From NCBI GenBank assembly GCA_920105625.2, contig OV050033.1, positions 2,956,001-3,020,000 on the forward strand: DNA of 64,000 bases, given 5' to 3'. The stretch is from Clusia tigrina (lineage: Eukaryota; Arthropoda; Insecta; Diptera; Clusiidae). Every line of letters starts with the position of its first letter. Position 1 is the stretch's first letter. A program made the position numbers and the translations under genes. This document shows positions 11,965 through 23,387 of the stretch, one piece after another. The notes beneath the pieces were generated by a model that was not told the origin of the DNA, did no database searches, and saw only the letters and a program-made list of their open reading frames with translations.

Positions 11965-14900
11965 CTAGCAGAGCAGGACAATGTTGCCGCTCTCGTTGCC
12001 GGCGAGAAATGTGCGATTGAGTGGCAGGACCGCCAGCGATGTCAGCACGCCCCGGAAAGTCTCGGGGCGTAGTTTGGTTACTGCGTAAGCGGCATGAGAG
12101 CTCACAATGTCCGAATATATGCCGATACGGTTGCCGGTGGTGGCAAACACCAGCTCTGAGCCGATGGTCTGCAAGAAGTGCGCCGGCTCGGCTGGAGGTC
12201 TGAAACAAAAAATGCATATTATTAAAGTATATTGGTAGAATATTTAAGGCAGGGCCCACTCAGAAGGTAACAGCTTCATTTACTGTGTGTTCATATGATT
12301 GGCGAAGGTTCTCTTCACTAAGAGAAGGCTGTTACCCCACTTAGTGGGCCCGGGATATTCAGGAAGGAACACAAAGAGCGCAGGTTGCCGGTAAGTGATG
12401 ATTTTGTCATCTGGCACGCAGCGTTCACCATGTTCATAGCCTTAGCCAAGATACCCTACTCAGACTCACTTCAATTGATAGTGCAATATCCCGTCGAGCG
12501 CATGCCAAACAGCCAAGCTGTGATCCAAAGCTGAGCTCACCAACTGGTGGTCATTTGGAGCGGCCAATTGCAACAAATCGCACTCCATGGGCCGCCAACT
12601 GTTCAAAATTATGCCGGTGCGTGTGTCCAGCGTCACAATACTGCCCGAGGATAACCCGGCGGCCAGCCAATTCCCCGAGGGCGCCACTGCCAAGCAGCGC
12701 ACTGTAGCATTGTTCTGCAAGCTGCCATTCATACGCCACTCGTGGACGTACTGCATGGAACGTGCATCTATAACTCGTACAGAGGATTCAGCAGTGCCAG
12801 CTACTATCAGCGGACTGGGCGATGGTAGGCATCTCACCACGGTAACTGGATTGTACTTTGAGTCTAAAACCGCCAGCGGACGTCCTATAAAAGGATCCCA
12901 AATATGCACACCTGAATCGCAGGACACCACGAAGCGCATAGCCTCCAGGAAGGCCAGGGATTGAATGGATTTCTTGTGGGCTGTGTAAGTGGATTGACAG
13001 GAGGAGGCCCTGGTGCCGTCACCTTCGCTGCGCAAGGACCACAGTTTGACAGTTTTGTCCTGAAATAATACAATAACAATTTAGTTTACAAGCATTCATC
13101 GCCAGCGGCTGGACGAACCTTCGAAGCTGATATGAAACTGTTCTCATTATCTAGAGCTAGAATGGATCGCACGGAATTTGTGTGCCCCACGAAGGACTGC
13201 AGCTTGATTTGCTTCAAATTCAGTGTGGTCTCCTTGTCAGGACGACTAATCTCATGCCGCCAGTAGGCCAACCAGTTGCCTTTTAAGTGACGCGTGGTGG
13301 GCACTTGTTCGAATTTATAAGCGACCATGTCCAGAACTTCCATGGGACCTACGTCCTGCTTGGCTTGCAGGGCACCACTTGCATTGGACACTTCTATGCG
13401 GTTGCCTACAACCTGCGTGCCGAAACTGTTGGCAGCGCACTGTTCCTCCTGCACATCTCTGCTGATTGCCGGACAATCGATGGCACCGCTACTGGTTCCA
13501 GCCAAGGATTCCATGAACTTGTAATTGGGTTGCTCGAATTCATGGCAAAGCGTTAGAATGAATTCCAAATTGAGTATAGTGCGCTGCATTATCGCTTCGC
13601 CCAGAAAACGCAAGAACGACAGGTACGCGGTATGAGCGAGCGCCGGACTGAAAACGTCGCGTATTTCTTCATTTTCACGGCGACGATTCTGGAAGCTGTC
13701 GACATTCTCACTATCACCGATAAGCGAATTGGGCGGCGATACAGCGGCGGTGCTCAGATGGTCGTTGGCTTCAAAATTCTCCGTAATTCCATAAGCTTTG
13801 TCGAAGATGAGAAAAAATGGACGCAGAGCGGGAATACACAGGTGCTCCTTCGACATATCCGGACCGATGCGTACGCATAAAGCATAAATTGCGTCAAGGA
13901 ATTTACGTGCGAGCACTGAACGGCCGAGGTACCCACTTGGCATGAGTAGACGCGTGGATCCCAACAAATTTACAATCGGTAAAATGATGGAATCCAGAAC
14001 TGTGTGCTGCAAAGGAGCACAAGTGAGCCCCAAATGAAGAACTATACGATCAGAATAAAACAAAATAACTTACCCTCAAGTGCTCCATCAGGGTGGCATC
14101 CATTAAACAAGGTACAAGGTATTTGAGCAGCTGTAGAATGCTGATGAGGGCTCCCTCCAAGCTGCCCGTGATGCGTTTCGTGCACAAGGCCACCAATTCG
14201 CTGATGTGCGGCACATACTGGAGCAGTATGATCTCCTCACCGAAGAGCGCTGCAGAGGCAAGAGATGAAATCACAGAATTTCAAAAAATGACCCACTTCA
14301 AACTAACCCGCAATGGACATCAGGCATTCCAACACCCGGGACGCACTTCGATCCCCCACAACCCTCGCATCGGCAACTGAGAAATAATTCAAGTTGGTCG
14401 ACTCATCCTGCTCACTCGTTTCCGGTAGCAGGTTCTCCTGACCCACATAGCACAGCGAGAGCATCTTCAGCAGATTGCGCGTGATATAGCGCGACGTTAG
14501 CACCGGACCTAATCGATGGGACAACCACACCAGGCTCTCGGCACTCATCTCCGAGATGCGGTTATTTTGCGCGGCCTTGGCCTCAGACAGTTTTGAGATG
14601 ACGGACGCTTGCAGTGAGTCGCAGGCCTCCTGAGGTTCCATTTCAGCTTCAGGCGGCTTGAACACTTCGGTGTCCTGAGTCTTGATTTGTTTTTGTTCCT
14701 CCTCGGCGGCTTGGGTGATAATCTCAAACGAATCCGCACTCTTACGAGAACCGATGTCGCAATCTATGGCGTTCAATTGGTAGGAGCGGCGAAAGGCGTT
14801 TGTGGGTATCGCTATAGTGGGCGACCTTTGCCCCAGCTGCGAAGTTGGGGAATCGTTGGCCGTCTGACTATGTAGGGATATTTTGTCAGCGTCATCCAGG

Positions 14901-17900
14901 GAGGCACTCGACATCTTCGACCCAAATATGATTTCCGATATGGCTAACTTCTCCGGAGTTGACTCAGCGTGATTGAAGTCTTCCCTGGCTTCTTCGGCTG
15001 GAGTTGTGCGCATGTCGAACGAATCGATCGATTTATTCTCAGCCGTGCCAGAGTTGGACACGTAATCGGAATTAGCATCGTCGTCAAAGCTGAAAACATC
15101 CTCGACGTCAGGCTTCAGATGGGCAGCTACAAAGACAAGACAAGAGATTTCACTTATTTCACTTGAAGTGCCCATTCCCAACTCACCTGAAATATTTCCC
15201 GATAGAGTGGCATCCTCCAACTCCGTCTCTGTGTCCGTCATTTCGTTGGTCATCAAAGTCAACGAGCTCTCCTCCTCTGCATTGGTGTATTTCAGATTTT
15301 TACTTGTTCTTCGCCCTCCGCCATCACCGGAACTGTGATAGTGGAAGCCATTGCCGTCTTCAGGTTCCTTGTACCCACCCACAGCCTCAATGAGAGGCGT
15401 AATGAAGTTATGCAGAAAACAACTCAAACCAAAGCGCACAATCAGATGCAACAGGAATCTGTGGTGGTACAGTTTCACAGATTTGCGCGACTTAAAAGAA
15501 CTGCTGGTCGAGAAGCGCAGAGGCCCCGGCGCATTCTCCGAGTCCACAGAGCGTGTGCAGGCCGCCACCGAAATCATGCCCCGTTCGAAGCTCTCCACGT
15601 CGTAGAGCTTCATTATGGGCTGCAGCAGGTACTTGCGTGTGTTGGCTATGCCAAGCGCCTGAGCCACCGGATCGAAGATATTCCAGGCGGCCAGTATCGA
15701 GGTCTGATCGGCGTTGAGAAGATCAATAATGTGAGGCAATAACAGTTCCACCGAGGTGAATTGCTCGTAGGCAATGGGCTCCAGCAGGCCACCGATGTGG
15801 GCGCAACACGACATTACTTTGCATTCGGCAATTTTGCGTTCGAAGAGCACTCGTTTGCGGTCCACCTCAGTGTACTTGGCGCACTCCTTGCCATTGCAGT
15901 TGAAGTGCGTGTGGAGCTGCAACAGTGTGGAATTAAAGTCGAAGGCGTGCAGTGAGCGCAGGAGAGCATAGGTTGGGTAGTAGTTGTTGGGGAATGGTAT
16001 CAGCGTATTCGCAAATATGGGTTCGAGTATTTGCGTGGCCGTCGGTGGTGGAAGGCCCTTGTCAGTGACCACCTCCGGCGTCTGCAATTGCAGCAGTATC
16101 CGCACAATGTAACGCAGGCATTTTGGGATCTCCTGCTTGTATAGTTCGGCCACAGTGCGGCACGCCTGCAGACGTTTACTGAAGCTGGCATTTGTACCGT
16201 TCATGAGGAGCGGACGTAACCGTTGCATGACGAACAGCTCCACGATGAGGCAGCCGATGACTTGCAACTCCTGCTCGCGCTTTTCTATGAGAATATTTTT
16301 GAGCGAACGCTTTTTCAGCGAGTTCGCGCTCGGCACCAGCAGATTTTTCGTTTTCAGCTTGCCATGAGGTGCACTGGACTCGGGCATTCTATCCGCGAAC
16401 AGCTGGTTCGTAAACGAATGCTCCTCCGAGTTCTCCTCGAACATCAGATCATTGTTAACCATCTTTTCGTGAGCACTCAGCGCTGGCTTCTGCTTCGGAA
16501 AGCTGCGTGCAAAGAACGTTTGCATGGTTTCTAAACTCTGCAGCAGAGTGCAAGGATTGTAGTCTTTGGGCAGCTCAATGAAGTTGATGGATTTGTAGAA
16601 GTTCGCAGAGCTCTGCAGCTCTTCATTGACCGCCGGGTGAGTACGCAGCGACATGCGTGGAGAGGTGCCGCTGGCGTGACGAATTGCACTGGAATTGTAA
16701 GAATCTGCAGATGCATCTGCGGAAGAGCACAGATTCTCAATGCTTTTGGCCAAGCGCTTTGAAGCCATGGACCTTGGTTTGTGCTTGCTCTTCGGTGAAC
16801 GACCGTGAGCTGGGGCAGAGAGCTGACTAAGCCTGGGTGCAGATTTGTTAAACCAAGGTGAGGGGAATCGCTTTGGTGGATGGGGTTGGGCAAACAGTTG
16901 TACAATGCCACGTTGACAGAGATTCTTGTGCTGATCCACCAAGCTAAGACACACATTTTTCGCCTTTATGGCTGCCTTACCGGTCAATTTGTACCTGCAA
17001 AGGAAGAATGAGGGCAACTCAACGGAAATAATTATAGGAAATTTAAAGAAAAACTCACCCAAAATTTAAATCGATCCATTGCTGCAAACGCTCGCTTACA
17101 TATTGCGATTCCAGAGCTTCGCGATGCTTCCATATAAAATCCTCAGGACAGCTGGCCCAAGCAGGCAGTTCCAAATCTGGCAAATCCTCATGAATGCTTT
17201 TGAAAATCATGGGATCCGTATAGAATGCCGGAATACATTCATCTGGGGTCCACTCCTGCAGCCGCTGTATACTCCCCGGATACTCGGCAGGCACCCAAAT
17301 AGGTCGCACATGCTCGCAGAGTATGTGTTGCGGGGTGCGGCGTGCCATGTACACAAAGTACGTTATTTCGGACAGGAAGTCCGACACATGATGTGGTATT
17401 TCTTGCACAGACATTTGCCCTGAACTGGCATTGCCACTGGCCAGGAAGTTTTGCTGACACGCATGCGAGAACATCAAGTCCAATTGCACATCGCCTTTGT
17501 TCAGGCGGTATTTACTCTTCGACAAATCGCGCCAGTTCACACCGTTGCGTGCAGTGAAATCGGTAACCCAAGGCATTATGTGGTGGTAGGCAGGATTGGT
17601 GAGACTGCGGCCTGCAGCATTGTTCAAAATAATCAAATAATCATAGTTGGAGAGTTGACCACTGCACCACATTTCGCAGTATTCACGCAGCGAAAACTGC
17701 TCCAAGTTATATGCGAAATTTAGATCGAATTTGGAACATTCTGCATCTGCATCATCATCATCCATGCCACCAGCAGCGTCAATTTCCACAGCTGTGGAAG
17801 TGTCGTTTTCAGGACATACAGCACCTTCGCTAGGGGATGTGGCCATTTGCATAGAGTCGTCGAGGCTTTGCTGCAGCATATTGGCCTCAAGACGCGGTAG

Positions 17901-18823
17901 CACCTGTATCCATAGGTTATCGCGCACTAGAATATCGTGCAAACGCACATCTCCAAGAAAGAGTCCCAACGCTTGGAATGATTTGGACAGCTGCAAGATT
18001 TGGTAGATGAGGAAGAGCGGTTTGTTATACGTTTTGTTCAGCACAGACGGGCTGTAGGTGATGCAGTCGTAGAGGCTGGTCATAATCGCTGGCGGGTAGA
18101 ACAAGACACTGATGTGCGTAGAGGTTTCAATGGCTATAATAGCAGGCAAAATGTTAGCGTGGCACTCCCCGGTAAGATCTGTAAAAAAACGCCTTATAAA
18201 ATAATTCAATGCGCTTAATTTACATTGCGATTACCCTCAGATGCATCAACATCTTTCTCCCCACCAGCACCATCCTGTAGTCGATCTAATTTACAATGAA
18301 TCACAGGACAATGGTAAATGCGTTGGATGAGCTCCTTGAGCACGCCATCATAAGGCAGCAGAGTGCAATCTGGTGAATTCGGCTGCTTAGCCGTATTGCT
18401 CGACTTGCAAGATTTCACCAGTGCTGCATGATAACGCTTGTGGGACGCCTCCCAAAGATTCCTAAAGTTCGTATTGGCCACATACTCCACCGCCTGCGAG
18501 TATGTGAGTGGCATAAAGCAGGAGTCCCCACTATCGCCTTCTGCTATTGTTCCCCCTGTTGTTTGCCTTGGCAGTGGAAACACTTTCAACTGCGGCTGTT
18601 TCTGGTATGTTTGCACCAGCACGCGTGTCCATGGGTGCTCCAGTGGGCCATTCGGGTGGGCACGATTATCTAATCGTGCGTGTGTAGGAAATGTGCTGAT
18701 TTTCCGCTGCTGCTCTAGGACCTGCAGCCATTGCTTGTCACAAATTAACTGATAACGACCAGGCACTACACTTTCACAGTAGTGCTGCACATTTATACCA
18801 ATCTCCTGGCAAATCAATTCCAT
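11965..18823 (-). CDS. WDR81: WDR81 homologue (BEACH and WD40 domain protein), 8 exons
   Basis: Coding exons (minus): 18823-18235, 18178-17059, 16994-15187, 15126-14308, 14249-14074, 14006-13119, 13059-12470, 12199-11965. All junctions are GT..AG and phase-consistent, giving 2,074 residues (human WDR81 is about 1,940). A BEACH domain spans about residues 357-590, with [27 protein letters not shown] and, across an exon join, [17 protein letters not shown] low-complexity acidic/Ser-rich middle follows. The WD40 region starts near residue 1770 with GHTNSV and DKTVKLWS and runs to the C-terminus (about seven blades). In animals WDR81 acts with WDR91 on endosomes, limiting class III PI3-kinase activity and promoting early-to-late endosome conversion; that role is inferred here from homology. 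Intron 7 (270 nt) is the only non-tiny intron and holds a MITE. Intron 3 is an in-frame, stop-free 60-mer. Confidence 0.92.
12252..12351. mobile_element. MITE-like inverted-repeat element in WDR81 intron 7
   Basis: The element begins GGGCCCACT and ends AGTGGGCCC. The next block, GGTAACAGC, is mirrored by GCTGTTACC, so imperfect terminal inverted repeats of about 24 bp enclose roughly 50 bp. It lies wholly inside the last intron of WDR81, which at 270 nt is four times longer than its siblings; the insertion explains part of that. No clear target-site duplication is visible, so the superfamily is unknown. Confidence 0.55.
15127..15186 (-). other. 60-nt in-frame, stop-free intron of WDR81 (exitron-like)
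   Basis: On the minus strand the segment begins GTGAGTTGGG and ends CTTGTCTTTGTAG after a pyrimidine-rich run, so it has good donor and acceptor signals and a typical fly intron length. It is exactly 60 nt, contains no stop in the coding frame and is phase 1. Retention would therefore insert 20 residues and leave the rest of the protein unchanged. Splicing joins ...SGNIS to AAHLKP... The splice signals favour removal. Confidence 0.6.
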
Positions 18824-20739
18824 ATTTTACAATTCAGCGGATTACGACCTTCATACAATTGGAATACATTCTGCTCTCACACCATTCGCTCGCCCAACCG
18901 TAAATAATGTTCTAGTTTTGTTGTACTTTGTATATATCACAATCAGTGCGTATTTATTTTGATTTTTCACAATCCATTGTTAAAGATTACACAGATTTGT
19001 AACTTTCTTTCTTTTTTCTTACAAATCATGATCAGCTGTGCTGCTACCAGTGCTGTGCTCCTTCGTCATTTCTATTGTTATCGATTTTTGTTTTCGATAA
19101 CACTCCAAGAAAATTATTTATTATTGTCATTTGAATTTATTATAGATATTTTTCTATACTCCACAGCCTGCGAAAATTAAATATATATAATTTTTATATT
19201 CTGAATATTTAGAGCTTTTAAGGCTTGGTGTGTACTTGTAACTTTTACTAGAATTATAATTAATTACATTGTCCAGCAGCTCATAACATAATAATCGATT
19301 AATGAATTTGGCCGTAGTGTGTTCAGTGCAGGCATTTTTAGTCGTTAATTTCCTCAAATGTTTAAATAAAAAATCAAATTGTCGATTGCAGTAAGTTACT
19401 TATTTAGTTTTTAGAAAAAATGGTTATTAAGTGTAAACACCCAGTCGCTACAACTAGTCACAAATTAACTCTATGTTTTGATTTTAAATAAATGAATAAT
19501 AATAATAGATGGAATAGCCGCTAAAAAGCGGTGACTGCAGCAAATCTATAATGGAACTTAATTAGATGTCTGCATCTGTTTTCTGGTCTGTATTAAGCGA
19601 ACGAATTTTGAATGGAAGCATTATTTTTTCATGTAGGCAAAGTTTAAAGCCAATATAATTCAGATATCGCGAACATTAGCGATTGTGTACAAATATGGAT
19701 GTTATATTTCAGCACTAATTCGTCCTTTCTGAGTTTTTTCACTCTATTATAGTTAAATAAAAGATTAACATATTTTCGGCAGTCTTGCGTCGATACATTT
19801 TATATTCGCTTTGGTCTATGCATCCCGCTTCGCATATATCTAGTATACAATTCGCCCCAGATTCTCGTTCACCTTCCACTTGTTCTTAGAATATGCATAA
19901 GGCTCATATCAGATAAGTAGCAAGAACACGAACTTTACAACGCGAAATATTTGCGAGAATATGTTAAGAGTGGGGCCCATAATAGAATATGTTTCGAACA
20001 TATTACAACTTATATTTCAAAAGCTTTCAGCAGCAAACGTTAAATTCCTTCACTATATAAATGCCTTTCCGCCGTGTGCAATTGCTCACAATAGTTGTTG
20101 GCGAAAAGTCACAAATCACACAAGTGTATGTGGTCTATGCCTAAGAATATATACGAACCAAAATGAAAATTACAAAACTTCAAATACGCCAATAAATCCA
20201 AAGTGCTTCGTTTTTCATAATCAACCACCTGCGGTTTACTTTGAGTTTGATACGAATATGAATAATTTATAGGCTTCTAAAGCAACAGCACTATTGTTGT
20301 TAGTCAAATATTTACATGCTCGTATAGCAATTGTGTTCAAAATCAAGGCTAACTGCAGGAGTTTCAATTTTGAGTGTGTTAAAATCTGTGGTTTTCAACT
20401 TTCCAGTTCGTGCATTGGTAGAGTCAGTCAGTTCTTTCATGTATTTATATATATGATATATTGAAGAGTCTTCTCTAATCGCCATTGGTAATATGAGCAC
20501 CACGTATTATGTGGTCGTAAGTGAAAATGACTCTTCTTCTATATCATTTTTTAAGTTTATATTTAAGCTTTTCTAGAGATCAGCTGTTTTCACCTAATTG
20601 GCTATTAAATTGGCAATCTAATTAAATGAAACTGGTGTTCTCTGCGGCCACCTAATTATTGCTCCCTGGTAATAGCCTTGGGAAGATGCGCACTGTGGAA
20701 TTCAACTGCAATAGTCTTGAGTGAGAAATAGGTCGCTAT
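18824..20739. other. 5' flank of WDR81 and intergenic DNA
   Basis: The first few hundred bases above the WDR81 start codon presumably hold its 5' untranslated region and promoter; a DRE-like pair at 19077-19101 is listed separately. The rest is AT-rich with short frames (up to about 100 codons, 19961-20272) that match nothing I recognise. Confidence 0.45.
19077..19101. promoter_or_regulatory. Paired DRE-like sites upstream of WDR81
   Basis: GTTATCGA at 19077-19084 and TCGATAAC at 19094-19101 form an inverted pair about 255 nt above the WDR81 start codon. Each resembles the fly DNA-replication-related element TATCGATA bound by DREF, which is common at housekeeping promoters. The motifs are visible; the promoter role is inference from motif and position. 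Confidence 0.35.
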
Positions 20740-21026
20740 TGTGTCCCACACTAAATACCTTTGACATAAGCATTTCTACAACAGAGTGTGCCAATTACCA
20801 TTCACTTGACGTTTATGTCCCACACTAAAATATATTTGACATAAGCATTTCTACAACACGGTGTGCCAATTTCCATTCGCTTGACGAAGTTTATGTCCCA
20901 CACTAAATATCTTTGACATAAGCATTTCTACAACACAGTGTGCCAATTTCCATTCGCTTGACGAAGTTTATGTCCCACACTAAATACCTTTAACAGCATT
21001 TCTACAACACAGTGTGCCATTCAGTT
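20740..21026. repeat. Four tandem copies of a roughly 77-bp unit
   Basis: Each unit begins TGTCCCACACTAAATA, continues with TTGACATAAGCATTTCTACA and GTGTGCCAAT, and ends near CGCTTGACGAAGTTTA. Units start near 20740, 20815, 20893 and 20970. The first lacks the GAAG insertion and the last is shortened. Units 2 and 3 are most alike, which fits unequal exchange. No open frame spans the array. Confidence 0.85.
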
Positions 21027-22249
21027 GATGTACACTTATGTTTATCTAGTCGTATCCATATCGCAAATTTCTCTGAAGTGCTGAAGGCAGACGTCCTACC
21101 GGTCATATGCGTTTCTCTCTATCTTAGATTTTATTAAATGTGTTATCATTGAAATTAGTTACAGCTAAGTTTATGGGCATTGAGGAGCAGCAGCAGCAGC
21201 AGCGAGTCGTGTGAGACATTGCGCCAATATTTTTGCGTTGAAGTGTACTTGGGCCGCACTCTTGTTTGCTAAATGATTGCATAGTTTTGTGGTTTTTTGT
21301 TTTAAATACGCGTTTATTGCGAAATGGGTCAAGGAGATTGGTTAGTTAGCCAAATTAACACTTTAAAAACAATGCATTCATTGCCTTCACTAAACAGAAT
21401 ACCAAATGTTTATCTTTGTAGGTCTCTTTTTCTACACTACCCTCTGCAAAATTTTTAAGCGTGTTCAATGAAGGGGAGTATCCACAAAAAGCATTAAACA
21501 TCAGTCCAGTTGCATAAATTTATAGAACATGTGAGTGAGTAGGGTGGACTTCGTACGACAGCTTCACATACATTTATAAAACCAAGTGAGTAGCTTTGTA
21601 GCCAGTGCAGTTGTTAGTAGAAGTGCTACTTCAGATTAGAAGCTGCTTAGAAGTGTGCCGAAGAGGTGTTGAGAGAGGCCAGATTGGAAGCCAAAGCAAG
21701 GTTAGCTGCTTAGTCATACCCCAGCTGCTCTCCTCATAAGGAAGGCAGTTGACACTATTATGGGGCCCCTGTGGTTACAATGCATGATTTCACCAGAGCC
21801 TGTTTGCATGCTTAAGTGGGTTCTTGGCACCCTGAGCTCTAAAAAACCACCAAAGCTGTTCGCCGTCTGTGAAATGTGACTTGTTTGCTGAACACACGAA
21901 ATGACGAATGGGAATTAGAGATAGAATTAATTGGTAGAACAAATAAAAATGAATATATAATAAATAAAATTAAAAAAACACATTTTTTCAAAGGAATTGA
22001 AGGAAAGTAGGAAAAATATGGCACCAAGCTTTTTGTTGAATAGACTAAAACATTTGCGCAGATTTGAAGTTGGAACAATGCATTATTAAAATATTGAAGG
22101 CCTAATATATAAACTTATACATATAAACATAAATATGTACATAATAAGAAATATTTTGTATTTGTATAAATTTAATATATGCAAGTGTACCCGGTATCAC
22201 GCTTATTATATCTGAAAGATAGCACAATATCACTTGGATTGTTTGTGTT
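21027..22249. other. Intergenic DNA, no gene seen
   Basis: The stretch holds a short AGC repeat near 21187-21203 and AT-rich DNA with only short frames. Nothing recognisable is encoded. Confidence 0.5.
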
Positions 22250-22538
22250 TCGACAAAGATAATACAACTACTTATGAACTGTACTTCTAAAGATATAGAT
22301 ATATTATTTTATACCTTACACCATAATTAATTATGACTGCAAGGGGTTGAGGAATAAGTATTAGCAACTGACTAGAAGAGAAAATATTTAAAAAGGAGCA
22401 TTTTTGAGACCATGCAAAGGAAAGGATTTGAGCCTACGATACTCTAAGTGTGAGTCTAGATGCTTACCACTAAACCACGATCGATTCCTGTCGACAAAGA
22501 TAATAGAACTAGCTATGAAGTTACCTTCTACAGATATG
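22250..22538. repeat. 48-bp diverged direct repeats flanking a SINE
   Basis: Segment 22250-22297 (starting TCGACAAAGATAATACAACT) recurs at 22491-22538 (TCGACAAAGATAATAGAACT) with about 80% identity, and the SINE lies exactly between them. The repeats are too long and too diverged for an ordinary target-site duplication. An older tandem duplication into whose junction the SINE inserted, or a duplication that included the SINE, would fit. Confidence 0.6.
22311..22490 (-). mobile_element. tRNA-derived SINE, most complete copy
   Basis: Read on the minus strand, the head contains a pol III A box (TGGTTTAGTGG at 22477-22467, an exact fit to the consensus) and a B box (GGCTCAAATCC at 22434-22424, one mismatch) with tRNA-like spacing. 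An AT-rich body of about 80 nt follows, then a 3' end with CTTGCAGTCATAATTAATTATGG and TGTAAGGTAT, broken here only by notation, and an A/T tail. Related 3' ends occur at 8298-8375 and about 47155-47205, and a related head and body at about 41353-41500. Several copies sharing an end and internal pol III boxes support a SINE rather than a tRNA gene, since no cloverleaf with an acceptor stem forms. Confidence 0.55.
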
Positions 22539-22617
22539 AAGAAGTGTGGTTGTGGAAACAAAGCGTACTAAAAAGATTGTCATTGAGCGACAAAATTACA
22601 TTTATTTTACTTTTAAC

Positions 22618-22756
22618 AGGGGACTCATTTATTCACTCATTGATTCACTCATTGATTCACTCATTGATTCACTCACTGATTCACTCATTGATTCATTCAC
22701 TGGTTCACTCACTGATTTACTCATTGATTCTCACACTGATTCACTCATTGATTTGT
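22618..22756. repeat. 12-bp minisatellite (ATTCACTCATTG)
   Basis: About eleven head-to-tail copies of ATTCACTCATTG with scattered changes. Because the unit is divisible by 3, plus-strand frames of about 106 codons stay open across it (HSLI repeats). They carry no other coding signal and are not called as genes. Confidence 0.85.
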
Positions 22757-23027
22757 GTAGGTTTGAAATTCCTCATATAAATAATTCCTTCACTCTTCAG
22801 TATCTTCAACTTCTGAAACCTTGTCTTAAAAATATTAAATATATAATTGAATCGAAAATAAAATAAATTTTGAATAATGTTAAATGGGTGCATCTGATGT
22901 CCATCAATTTAGAGATCACACTTTCAACAGGGTGCATACATATTACATATACTCGTAGATAGTGCCGGACAATTTGGCCGTAAAATTCAACTTATAACTG
23001 GGAGGTTGCTCGTAACTACATAAGCAG

Positions 23028-23110
23028 AGGTTGGCAGAAGAATATGAGATTCCCAGTGGAATACGACAGGGTTCTGATTTATCACCAAAAATATTCTTCA
23101 TTGATGATAA
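23028..23110 (+). pseudogene. Reverse transcriptase fragment of a non-LTR element
   Basis: The plus-strand frame reads RLAEEYEIPSGIRQGSDLSP then KIFFIDD. This matches the conserved block around GIRQG-PLSP-LF of LINE reverse transcriptases. A stop precedes it and the frame decays after about 30 codons, so only this block remains. A LINE C-terminal remnant at 26608-26743 on the same strand could be from a related element, but they are 3.5 kb apart. Confidence 0.45.
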
Positions 23111-23263
23111 AAACCATGTACAGTTCTGTCGATAAGCAGCGTGGAAAGGAAGCAAAAGCAGTAGAGTTGCACTGAGGCTGTCCAGTTCGCACATGAATGG
23201 ATTAATTGTCACTACCAGCTCCGCGCAGATGCGAAAGCTCATTTGTGCTTCCTTAAGCGGGAC

Positions 23264-23384
23264 TTAGACGGTCAATCATTTGACGTCAATCATGTAGATA
23301 AATTAGTGAAAAATGTGTGTATGCGTCATGGACACTTTTCACTAATACATGTACATGATTTACGTTAAAGCATTGGCCGTCTAA
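23264..23384. mobile_element. Foldback element, 121 bp
   Basis: The segment begins TTAGACGGTCAATCATTTGA and ends in the near reverse complement, ...GGCCGTCTAA. The arms can pair for about 50 bp with scattered mismatches around a small centre (further matching blocks AATCATGTA and ATTAGTGAAAA). A TA on each outer edge would suit a Tc1/mariner-type MITE. A hairpin RNA is the alternative. Confidence 0.5.
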
Positions 23385-23387
23385 AGC

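Noticed and set aside
15335..15742. 135-codon plus-strand frame antisense to WDR81
   Set aside because: It mirrors a well-supported coding exon on the other strand; no independent signal.
22415..22490. Functional tRNA gene on the minus strand
   Set aside because: A and B boxes are present, but no acceptor stem forms, and the sequence continues into a SINE body shared with other copies.
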